The position numbers and the translations under genes are program-made. A DNA stretch of 8,831 nt from Candidatus Heimdallarchaeota archaeon. GTDB taxonomy: Archaea > Asgardarchaeota > Heimdallarchaeia > Heimdallarchaeales > Kariarchaeaceae. The stretch lies in NCBI GenBank assembly GCA_022574115.1, contig JACZSS010000069.1, positions 1 to 8,831 on the forward strand. Direction: 5' to 3'. The stretch's first letter is position 1. Each line of letters opens with the position of its first letter. The notes below the pieces were generated by a model. It made no database searches. It was not told the DNA's origin and worked only from the letters and a program-made list of their open reading frames with translations. Of the stretch, positions 1 through 5,298 are shown piece by piece.

Positions 1-225
1 TCTATCAAAGATTACCTATCATCCGTTAGCTAATGGAATCGCATTCTGGAACGATATTGGTTAGTGATATCCGATTTCTGACTGGATAGAGGCTTTAGGG
101 TTAGAGCCATTGTGTCAATGTAAATTGGTGCATTAACCGTTAACTCATTAACACATAATCCCTTATTCATAGGTATGCTGCTAGTTCCAATCCTCAGAAG
201 AATTAAGTTAATTAAGAACTAGATT
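1..225. other. Left-edge non-coding stretch
   Basis: No complete gene is visible. On the plus strand a frame open from the edge runs 19 codons to a TAG near base 61 and ends in residues HPLANGIAFWNDIG. Another frame ends after SIKDYLSSVS. Either could be the tail of a gene lying to the left, but neither is long enough to judge. On the minus strand there is only a 26-codon frame. A direct repeat CATTAAC occurs twice at about 131-154, with GTTAAC between the copies. No clear terminator for the dehydrogenase gene that ends at 226 was found. Confidence 0.4.
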
Positions 226-1188
226 CTAGGCTTCAAAATTATATTTTACGCCAGTTAATTGTTCAGACAATTTCCAAAGCTTTTGTGCTTCTTCTTCGTT
301 ATATGCATGTTTAGGAGCCTTAACCCTCTTAGGATATCCTCGAATTTGTGCCAATCCTCGAGGGCCGATGTAATCTCCTCCTTCAACATCGGGAGCAGTG
401 GCAGCGTACGTCATGGGTAAGGTTCCTTTGGAAACATTTTGCGCAATGAAAAAATTGCTGAATTTATACAATCTCGAGTAAAAGGTTTTTCCGTTTAATG
501 TAGGTCCATTTTGTTGGAGATTTGTGGCTGTATAGCCCGGATGAACTGCAATCGAGCTAACTGTTTCAATTCCATGAAGATTAAGTTTACGATCCAATTC
601 GAAAGCGAATAACAAATTCGCAAGTTTAGATTGTCCGTATGCTCCTGTTCTGCTGTACTCTTTTACGCTATGGAAATCCTCGAAATTTATTCTCCCTCGT
701 GCTGCGACGATGCTGCTTTGACTGATTATTCTTGATCCAGGAGTCGATCTCAACTCGTCCAGCAATAACCCAGTCAAGGCAAAATGGGCGAGATGATTTA
801 CGCCGATTTGTAGTTCAAATCCTTCCTCTGTCTCCATTCTTGGAGGTTGCATAACACCTGCATTGTTCAACAACCCGTGAAGTTGTGTGTGATCTGCTCT
901 AAACTGTTTGGTAAATTTTTTTACTGATTCCAAGCTAGATAAATTAAGTTCCATTAACTCTAGATCTGCTTTTGGCTCTTCTTGTTTGATTTCATCCAAT
1001 GCTTCTTGACCTCTCACCAAATCACGAACTGCCATGATGACCTTTGCGTTTTTAGCAACTAGTTGCCGTGTTCCTTCGAATCCAAGGCCACTGTTAGCTC
1101 CAGTGATGATAAATATTTTGCTCGATTGATCTTCCATATCCTCGGCTTTCCACTTTTTCTTCACTAGCGGTCTTGTAGACTGACTCAT
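226..1188 (-). CDS. Short-chain dehydrogenase/reductase, retinol-dehydrogenase-like
   Basis: This is a classical NAD(P)-dependent short-chain dehydrogenase of 320 residues, a cytosolic Rossmann-fold enzyme that interconverts alcohols and carbonyls. The cofactor loop TGANSGLG is at residues 29-36 and NNAG at 108-111. The catalytic tetrad is N131 (in GVNHLAHF), S159, Y184 and K188 (in YGQSK). HPG at 216-218 follows the last core strand. R55 just after the second strand suggests preference for NADP(H). The segment WKAEDM before the Rossmann fold and the LLLDEL and SKLANLLF stretches match the broad retinol-dehydrogenase/WW-oxidoreductase-like group common in bacteria and archaea. That supports the ATG at 1188 over M18, and a TATA box 27 bases upstream agrees. 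The substrate cannot be told from sequence. It stands alone, divergent from the membrane protein gene at 1587. A bacterial origin is possible but was not tested. Confidence 0.93.
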   Translation of the reverse strand: MSQSTRPLVKKKWKAEDMEDQSSKIFIITGANSGLGFEGTRQLVAKNAKVIMAVRDLVRGQEALDEIKQEEPKADLELMELNLSSLESVKKFTKQFRADHTQLHGLLNNAGVMQPPRMETEEGFELQIGVNHLAHFALTGLLLDELRSTPGSRIISQSSIVAARGRINFEDFHSVKEYSRTGAYGQSKLANLLFAFELDRKLNLHGIETVSSIAVHPGYTATNLQQNGPTLNGKTFYSRLYKFSNFFIAQNVSKGTLPMTYAATAPDVEGGDYIGPRGLAQIRGYPKRVKAPKHAYNEEEAQKLWKLSEQLTGVKYNFEA

Positions 1189-1210
1189 ACAAATACGGGT
1201 TATACAGAGT

Positions 1211-1220
1211 TTATATAAAA
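1211..1220 (-). promoter_or_regulatory. TATA box for the dehydrogenase gene
   Basis: Read on the minus strand this is TTTTATATAA, centred about 27 bases before the ATG at 1188. It is preceded by a purine-rich stretch (GTGAAATG) that could serve as a BRE. The spacing places the transcript start at or next to the start codon, so the message is probably leaderless. Confidence 0.7.
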
Positions 1221-1586
1221 CATTTCACTTGGGCTGATTCTAAGATCTTCGAGCTACATGCAAGAATATCAAACTTCTCGACTAGTAAAAAGAAACATAT
1301 TTTTACAATGAAAAGTATCAGCTTTCCGACTCCATTGGGGTTGTTCTTGGGATAAATTAACAACCGATCTAAGCTATCTTCAGGCAAGTGCTCAGGTTCC
1401 ATCCAGAGATCAGATTAGGGGGAGGGTTGAACCAAAGATGCATCAGTTCGCTCCTTTCACAAGTTGAGCAATCCGTCAATCGAAATCCCATCTTAAATTT
1501 AACATAGTAGAGATCGACAAGACGTTAATTTATTTGGGTTGCACAATTTTTATTTATGAATTTGAACTAGTCAATTATTATCACAA
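1221..1586. other. Divergent intergenic region
   Basis: This lies between the minus-strand dehydrogenase and the plus-strand membrane protein gene. A minus-strand frame at 1211-1402 could encode 63 residues with an acidic, protein-like start (MEPEHLPEDSLDRLL) and a hydrophobic middle. It has no TATA box or Shine-Dalgarno site at the right distance, and its stop lies inside the TATA box of the dehydrogenase gene, so I do not call it a gene. A minus-strand AAAGGAG at about 1455-1461 precedes a 24-codon frame that is probably chance. Confidence 0.4.
1546..1557 (+). promoter_or_regulatory. Possible TATA box for the seven-helix protein gene
   Basis: ATTTTTATTTAT is centred about 35 bases before the ATG at 1587. 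This would give a transcript with a leader of roughly ten bases and no evident ribosome binding site. The match is weaker than for the dehydrogenase promoter. Confidence 0.4.
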
Positions 1587-2498
1587 ATGAGTATCTTAAC
1601 TGAGATGACTTTAACGACTTGGTTTGAATTAAGTATTGCAGTGTTGAGTGTGTTCCCGGCAATATTGTTGTACAACCATTACAAAAAAACTGGCATTTCA
1701 AGTTTTTTGTATTTTACAATAGCTTTCATCTCGGTGTCCATAATAGAACTTACTCTAGTGTTTCGTGATCTCACCTCTTTATCCGCCCTTTCTGAACAAG
1801 TGGGAGATTTCACCACTATTGTCCTCTATACGATATTTTTCTCACATGCATTAAGGATTAAGTGGGTAAAATCGCCAATTATTTTTTTAGTTACCAATAT
1901 TTTGTTCTTTGCTGTTAATCTAATACTGATTTTATTTTATTCACCAGTTGTCGTATCCCAGAGAGAATTCTCCCTGTTCATGAACATGTATAGATATGGA
2001 GATACCACTAATAGTTTTGGAGTAAAAATTGGAGATAATCTTATCCAAGCTAATGGTTACAGCTTTCTTTTATTTATTTATGGATTCTATGTAACCGCCC
2101 TATTCCTTTACGTGTATATTACAACCCCACCTGTTTCAAAGAATGTAAGAGTTCATCTTGTCCGTAAAATTTGGATTTTAATCGGCTTCTTTGTTATTTT
2201 CTCCCCATTAATGGCGTTGGGGCACCTCGTCGGGCTTTGGACCGGACAATTGATATTCGGAGTTTTGTCCAATTTAATTGCAATGTTGTTAATTATTTTT
2301 ATCACTCTAAGGTATCCAGAATCCTTGCTCATTTCCGAATCTGAGATTATCAGATCTGGAAATCTCTATACAACTGTTCAGAATTTGAATAGCGTACAGG
2401 AAATTAAAAACTTTGGTATGCCCCAGCTTGTGGAGTATATTAAGAGCCTCCCGACAGATCTTCTGCTAAGGCACAATATAATAATAGATCAAAAGTAA
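1587..2498 (+). CDS. Seven-helix membrane protein with short cytoplasmic tail
   Basis: This is a membrane protein of 303 residues that I do not recognise as a named family. Seven hydrophobic segments are visible at about 11-30, 38-59, 72-89, 96-120, 157-179, 193-214 and 219-240. A polar loop of some 35 residues sits between helices 4 and 5, on the outside if the C-terminus is inside. After helix 7 comes RYPESLLISESEIIRSGNLY (242-261) and a short tail ending near 303. A tail of this kind (YPE-LLIS, then a helical stretch containing FGMPQLVEYIKSLP) resembles, from memory, 7TM sensor-like membrane proteins in Asgard genomes, where longer versions carry further signalling domains. The layout suggests a receptor or sensor, but no kinase, GAF or other output domain is present. 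The ATG at 1587 gives the complete first helix; M7 is an alternative. Single gene, oriented away from the dehydrogenase. Confidence 0.85.
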   Translation: MSILTEMTLTTWFELSIAVLSVFPAILLYNHYKKTGISSFLYFTIAFISVSIIELTLVFRDLTSLSALSEQVGDFTTIVLYTIFFSHALRIKWVKSPIIFLVTNILFFAVNLILILFYSPVVVSQREFSLFMNMYRYGDTTNSFGVKIGDNLIQANGYSFLLFIYGFYVTALFLYVYITTPPVSKNVRVHLVRKIWILIGFFVIFSPLMALGHLVGLWTGQLIFGVLSNLIAMLLIIFITLRYPESLLISESEIIRSGNLYTTVQNLNSVQEIKNFGMPQLVEYIKSLPTDLLLRHNIIIDQK

Positions 2499-2531
2499 CT
2501 TTTACTGAAGTGGTTATTAACCCTTAATTCA

Positions 2532-2645
2532 TCATTCTAGATAAAGCATTTTCTTGATACTTAGTAAATAATCAGCGAGCTCCAACGCCCCCTTATTCTG
2601 GGCAATTGCTGTTCCTAGCTGTCCCAAGACATCAAAATTGTTCAT
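2532..2645 (-). CDS. Possible small protein or gene remnant, 37 residues
   Basis: An ATG frame of 37 codons closed by two adjacent TGA stops. The peptide is protein-like: no rare composition, a leucine- and alanine-rich helix in its second half (ALELADYLLSIKKMLYLE), and ordinary codon use for this window. A frame just upstream on the same strand, ending in a TGA that overlaps this ATG, also reads like coding sequence (VEALISLFKLLK). The pair may therefore be the tail of one older gene split by a frameshift. No convincing TATA box or ribosome binding site is seen; CTTAAGTTTA about 30 bases upstream is only a weak match. Function unknown. Either a genuine small protein or a decayed C-terminus. 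Confidence 0.3.
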   Translation of the reverse strand: MNNFDVLGQLGTAIAQNKGALELADYLLSIKKMLYLE

Positions 2646-2713
2646 GATCGTGAATCTAAGGACGAACAGCTAAACTTAAGCAGTTTAAATAATGAAATGA
2701 GTGCTTCAACTAG

Positions 2714-2862
2714 AAACGAGTAATTCCTCGTTTTTCAAATTACCCCCACGCCTACAAAATGTAGGAAAGGCACTTCTGGCACCAGAAGACAACGGTTGAA
2801 TGATGGGATTGCAGACTCAAATCCAACTTGCTTCAGAAGCTATATGCATCTGGAGTGGGGCT
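2714..2862 (+). ncRNA. Candidate structured RNA with nested hairpins
   Basis: The stretch is dense in inverted repeats. AAACGAG (2714-2720) pairs with CTCGTTT (2727-2733). CCTACA (2751-2756) pairs with TGTAGG (2760-2765), and CTTCTG (2773-2778) with CAGAAG (2783-2788). GGATT (2806-2810) pairs with AATCC (2820-2824), and GCTTC with GAAGC at 2830-2840. CCCCAC (2744-2749) can pair with GTGGGG (2855-2860), closing the set as a multi-branched fold. A second CAGAAG at 2834-2839 offers an alternative partner for CTTCTG. A TATA-like TTTAAATAAT at 2684-2693 would place a plus-strand start near 2714. It matches no RNA family I know: it has no tRNA T-arm and no SRP or RNase P signature. Chance folding in a decayed region is a real alternative. 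Confidence 0.22.
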
Positions 2863-2921
2863 CATATCGGTAGCCCTATTGTAGCATCTTAGGATAGTTA
2901 CAAAAATTGTATCCGTACAAT

Positions 2922-3341
2922 TTAACCGATCATTCCAGTTATTGATAGCATCTTTCAATCCTGAAAGTTGAACAAGTGAAATCCATAAGTGGTAATTTCT
3001 GCCTCAGTTGCCAGAATTCCATTCCAAGTACCAATATGTTTCATGGCCATACGAAAGTGCACAACAACGCTACGACCACCCTCGACTAGTTCCAACAAAT
3101 CAACCTTTTCTACTCTGAATTGATTTGTCAAGGTTTTCACTCGAGTCTTAATGCCCATAATTCTATTAATTTTAGTCAATTCTGGATCCATTAAATCAAG
3201 TTCAGTGGCTTTAGGATCATGTGTCGACTGATATGGCCTGTAATCTGGATGAATGATATCAACTAATAAGTCATAATTTTTGCCCACTAGTTCACCATCA
3301 TAATAAAGGGAAAGAATTTCCCAAATCGGTTGAGACGAAAT
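2922..3341 (-). pseudogene. SnoaL/NTF2-like polyketide-cyclase-fold gene, probably broken
   Basis: The part that can still be translated from a start codon is 110 residues, from a GTG at 3285-3287 to a TGA at 2955-2957. It carries IIHPDYRPYQS, VEGGRSVVVHFRM, HIGTW and YGFHLFNFQD, the layout of the SnoaL-like branch of the NTF2 fold, a small cytosolic alpha-beta barrel. The same frame reads as family sequence beyond both ends. Upstream are residues SSQPIWEILSLYYDGELV, which form the usual first helix but have no ATG, GTG or TTG before the GTG. An ATT at 3339-3341 sits where a start is expected. Downstream, after the TGA, it continues KMLSITGMIG to a TAA at 2922. The family usually has D-G-K at that point, so TGA looks like a changed GGA. 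The full span of 139 codons plus stop is normal for the family. Two single-base lesions, ATG to ATT and GGA to TGA, explain everything. An ATT start with a shortened tail is the alternative. Confidence 0.6.
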
Positions 3342-3364
3342 TAGCTACTATAGATTAGATCCGT

Positions 3365-3372
3365 TTAATTAA
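3365..3372 (-). promoter_or_regulatory. TATA-like box for the SnoaL-like gene
   Basis: TTAATTAA is centred about 27 bases before the ATT at 3341-3339, the spacing expected for a leaderless gene. It supports 3341 as the original start of the SnoaL-like reading frame. Confidence 0.4.
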
Positions 3373-3513
3373 TGTACGTTTCTTTTCAATTTCCGCTTTT
3401 AATTTACTCAATCTCAATTCCTCACAATACCATTTCTACTACGATATTTCTAAACTGTCTTTGTACCTGATACTTTACAGCGGGTAATGCGAACAGTTGT
3501 CAGGTGAATCGAA

Positions 3514-3975
3514 TTAGATTGACTCCAACTCTTCTAAAGCTGCTAGGAAGATATCTTTGGTTATTTCCACTGGAGGGAGCTCGATCTTTTTCTCGATTTG
3601 TATATCAAAAATATTCTCAATCTCAGTATCGAGCTCTTCACTCACACTGATCATCATACCCATATCAAGGTCTGCAAGGAGCATTTTAATTATTTCCGAG
3701 TTCTTCAACAAGCGTAAACGCTTGAGAACATAATTGTAATTTGCCTTCCGAGGCACTGATAGCACAAAGACGCCATCGTGGATTTTTTGGAAGAATATTT
3801 TTTGTTTTTCCATGTTAATCGATATTAACTTGTCATTTAGTTCGTGAGTGATAGCAAGTATGGCTGAAGAAAATCCTGCAAAAAGATGAATATCAATCTC
3901 ATCCTTGACAAACGGATAGTGATAAAGCGTGGTACCTTCATGAGAAATAATGGTAAGATACCGGATTTTTTTCAT
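3514..3975 (-). CDS. Longin/roadblock-like small protein
   Basis: A soluble protein of 153 residues with no signal peptide or membrane helix. The order of elements fits the longin or roadblock type of alpha-beta fold. A first strand (KIRYLTIIS, 3-11) is followed by a turn with EGTTLYHY (13-20). A helix with LFAGFSSAILAITHEL (31-46) comes next, then strands ISINMEKQKIFFQKI (51-65) and DGVFVLSVP (67-75), and a helix rich in K and L from 81 to 103. The last 45 residues are acidic and helical (EEL, EIEN, LAALEELES). Asgard genomes carry many such proteins, some thought to act with small GTPases. That link is general knowledge and no GTPase gene lies nearby. Assignment to this fold is by pattern only. 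The ATG is supported by a TATA-like box 28 bases upstream. Single gene. Confidence 0.6.
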   Translation of the reverse strand: MKKIRYLTIISHEGTTLYHYPFVKDEIDIHLFAGFSSAILAITHELNDKLISINMEKQKIFFQKIHDGVFVLSVPRKANYNYVLKRLRLLKNSEIIKMLLADLDMGMMISVSEELDTEIENIFDIQIEKKIELPPVEITKDIFLAALEELESI

Positions 3976-3999
3976 ACTAAATGAGAATTAAAACTCGAA

Positions 4000-4007
4000 T
4001 TAAAATA
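4000..4007 (-). promoter_or_regulatory. TATA box for the longin-like gene
   Basis: Reads TATTTTAA on the minus strand, centred about 28 bases before the ATG at 3975. The message is probably leaderless. Confidence 0.5.
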
Positions 4008-4081
4008 CTTAATTTAGATACATCATCCAATTTGCAGGTACAAATTATTAAATGCTGAAATTAATAAATGTGAGAAATTTG

Positions 4082-4098
4082 GGTGAGATGATCTCACC
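4082..4098. repeat. Perfect 7-bp inverted repeat
   Basis: GGTGAGA and TCTCACC are separated by TGA. The repeat lies about 90 bases past the vapC stop and about 75 bases upstream of the TATA box of the longin-like gene. It could be a regulator binding site or a hairpin at the end of the vapBC transcript. The minus-strand sequence after it has no strong T run, so an operator is slightly more likely. Confidence 0.4.
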
Positions 4099-4179
4099 GC
4101 TGTCGATTTGGATTTGCTCAAACTATTTGAAGCTACTTTTCGCCTAAAGCTTTTATTCCGGATATTTTGGCAATTTAAG

Positions 4180-4184
4180 AAAAA
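4180..4184 (-). terminator. T-tract after vapC
   Basis: Five consecutive T on the minus strand, within ATTTTTCTT, begin a few bases after the vapC stop. Archaeal RNA polymerase commonly stops at such tracts without a hairpin. Short and unproven. Confidence 0.35.
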
Positions 4185-4188
4185 TTAG

Positions 4189-4599
4189 TTAAAAAATCAA
4201 TTTCTTAGTCCTCAATTTGGCTACTTCGGTTATTCCATTCTGCGTGGTATAAACTATACCGTTTAACTGTAGTCCAAGTTGGACAACTCTGCAATCGACT
4301 AGGGACAATTGTGGATATTGGACCTTTAGACTGCCAATTTTGAATCTTTCGCTCTCTTGGATCCCCAAAATCACAATTCCGGGAAAATCAAGATTCAATA
4401 CCCTGACTTGAGCTGTTTGTTTCCCAAATTTTTGCCATGTTTTGTAGAATAACTCAATCAACACTAATTGTGGAATATAACCGATCGTTTTTCCATCTTT
4501 GATTTGCTTCATCCCCTGAGCTGCTTCGGAATGACCCGCAAAAAATAAAGATAGTGGACCAGTATCCCAGACGATCCGTTTTTGAGGATGACTCTTCAT
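4189..4599 (-). CDS. vapC: PIN-domain toxin, VapC-like
   Basis: A PIN-domain protein of 136 residues, the toxin half of a type II toxin-antitoxin pair. VapC toxins are metal-dependent ribonucleases, often cutting tRNA or rRNA. D12 in VWDTGPLSLFF, E49 in LVLIELFYK and D102 in LSLVDC sit at the first three acidic positions of the metal site. The fourth position, normally T-x-D after the strand LNGIVYTT, reads Q120, so one of the usual four acids is missing. The first three acids carry most of the metal binding in the family, so the toxin could still be active or could be weakened. It starts 3 bases after the stop of the AbrB-type gene, and the two are clearly one operon with the antitoxin first. 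The length is normal for the family. The target RNA cannot be inferred. Confidence 0.85.
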   Translation of the reverse strand: MKSHPQKRIVWDTGPLSLFFAGHSEAAQGMKQIKDGKTIGYIPQLVLIELFYKTWQKFGKQTAQVRVLNLDFPGIVILGIQESERFKIGSLKVQYPQLSLVDCRVVQLGLQLNGIVYTTQNGITEVAKLRTKKLIF

Positions 4600-4602
4600 G
4601 GA

Positions 4603-4842
4603 TCACTTGTCCTCTTTCAACACTTCCATTCGTCTCTCATGTCGTATTTCTGTAACAATTTCAATGGCAAGATCATATTCATCCGGATTTATCAATTCAA
4701 AAATGTCTTTTTTTGGGACTAACAAAAATCCGTCCTCGGTTTCGTGAAAGATGATCGTGTCGCCCGAAGAAATCTTCAACTTCCTTCTTAATTCACTTGG
4801 AAGATTGATCATTCCATTTTTCATTACTTTAGAAGAAATCAT
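4603..4842 (-). CDS. vapB: AbrB/SpoVT-type antitoxin, VapB-like
   Basis: A protein of 79 residues. Residues 3-45 form a swapped-hairpin AbrB/SpoVT DNA-binding domain: SSKVMKNGMINLPSELRRKL, then ISSGDTIIF and GFLLVPK. The charged C-terminal part (residues 46-79, with EIVTEIRHERRMEVLKEDK) is the usual place where an antitoxin wraps its toxin. In such pairs the protein neutralises VapC and, with it, represses the shared promoter. It is the first gene of the operon, with vapC 3 bases downstream. The ATG at 4842 is supported by a TATA box about 26 bases upstream. An inverted repeat between that box and the start could be its own operator. Confidence 0.88.
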   Translation of the reverse strand: MISSKVMKNGMINLPSELRRKLKISSGDTIIFHETEDGFLLVPKKDIFELINPDEYDLAIEIVTEIRHERRMEVLKEDK

Positions 4843-4845
4843 TAG

Positions 4846-4861
4846 GTAATTTAATAATTAC
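4846..4861. promoter_or_regulatory. Possible VapBC operator (inverted repeat)
   Basis: GTAATT and AATTAC are separated by TAAT, a perfect 6-bp inverted repeat placed between the TATA box and the vapB start codon. AbrB-type antitoxins with their toxins often bind such sites to repress their own promoter. It is AT-rich, so chance is possible. Confidence 0.4.
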
Positions 4862-4864
4862 ATG

Positions 4865-4872
4865 ATATAAGT
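4865..4872 (-). promoter_or_regulatory. TATA box for vapBC
   Basis: CTTATATC on the minus strand, centred about 26-27 bases before the vapB ATG. It implies a leaderless vapBC transcript. Confidence 0.6.
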
Positions 4873-5242
4873 AGTTTTATAATGTAAAATAGTAATCCCC
4901 AAGATAAATATCCATATTGTAAGGATTTCGATCGACGAACTCTTAAATCAAAAACTAAGAATATTTGTTAAAGATTGCTAATATCCAACACGTAGCAACG
5001 TAGTACTAACTGCTAGAAACTGGATCAATCGAGATCAGAAATTATTTCGCATTTCAGATGAATATAAAACAAAATACCCCATCGAGGGATAGCCTCTATC
5101 TTTTTCTGCAAGAAACTTTTTTTGTATAACGTTGTTGTAATGGTCAGTCTAGATTAACCGCGGCAAACTAATATTGACTATTCACGCATAACGACTGCAA
5201 ATTCTCCGTTTCTACAAAAATACGAATGCACACAACCAATCA
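4873..5242. other. Divergent gap between vapBC and the polyferredoxin gene
   Basis: No gene is supported. A plus-strand frame ending near 4980 reads VRISIDELLNQKLRIFVKDC before its stop and looks faintly coding, but it has no start codon. A second TATA-like GAATATAAAAC lies at about 5060-5070. At 5084-5105 two overlapping short stems (GAGG with CCTC, GATAG with CTATC) are followed by five T, which looks like a plus-strand terminator with no gene in front of it. The last 130 bases before the polyferredoxin promoter show nothing clear. Confidence 0.4.
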
Positions 5243-5250
5243 TATATATA
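5243..5250 (+). promoter_or_regulatory. TATA box for the polyferredoxin gene
   Basis: TATATATA is centred about 52 bases before the ATG at 5299. A start 25-27 bases downstream would give a leader of roughly 27 bases carrying the AGGTG site. An alternative box, TTAAATAATATA at 5262-5273, would give a nearly leaderless message. Confidence 0.5.
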
Positions 5251-5289
5251 CAGTTTTTACCTTAAATAATATACAGAAGTTACATTCCT

Positions 5290-5294
5290 AGGTG
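5290..5294 (+). promoter_or_regulatory. Shine-Dalgarno site AGGTG
   Basis: AGGTG ends 4 bases before the ATG at 5299 and matches the archaeal 16S tail (GGAGGTGATC on the message side). The spacing is short but usable. It fixes the start and sets this gene apart from the leaderless genes around it. Confidence 0.5.
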
Positions 5295-5298
5295 TACT

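Noticed and set aside
1211..1402. Minus-strand frame of 63 codons before the dehydrogenase gene
   Set aside because: No TATA box or Shine-Dalgarno site at the right place, its stop lies in the dehydrogenase TATA box, and no family is recognisable. The acidic start is protein-like, so it could be a remnant.
2529..2535. ATGATGA on the minus strand as a C box of a C/D guide RNA
   Set aside because: No D box (CTGA) at a suitable distance downstream.
2701..2796. Plus-strand GTG frame of 31 codons
   Set aside because: Short, no start signals, and it lies inside the hairpin-rich stretch.
2742..2862. tRNA, SRP RNA or RNase P RNA
   Set aside because: No T-arm with a TTCRA loop, no 7-bp acceptor with CCA end, and no known core motifs of the larger RNAs.
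2955..2957. TGA in the SnoaL-like frame as a selenocysteine codon
   Set aside because: The family has glycine there rather than a redox cysteine, and no SECIS-like hairpin was seen in the sequence just downstream.
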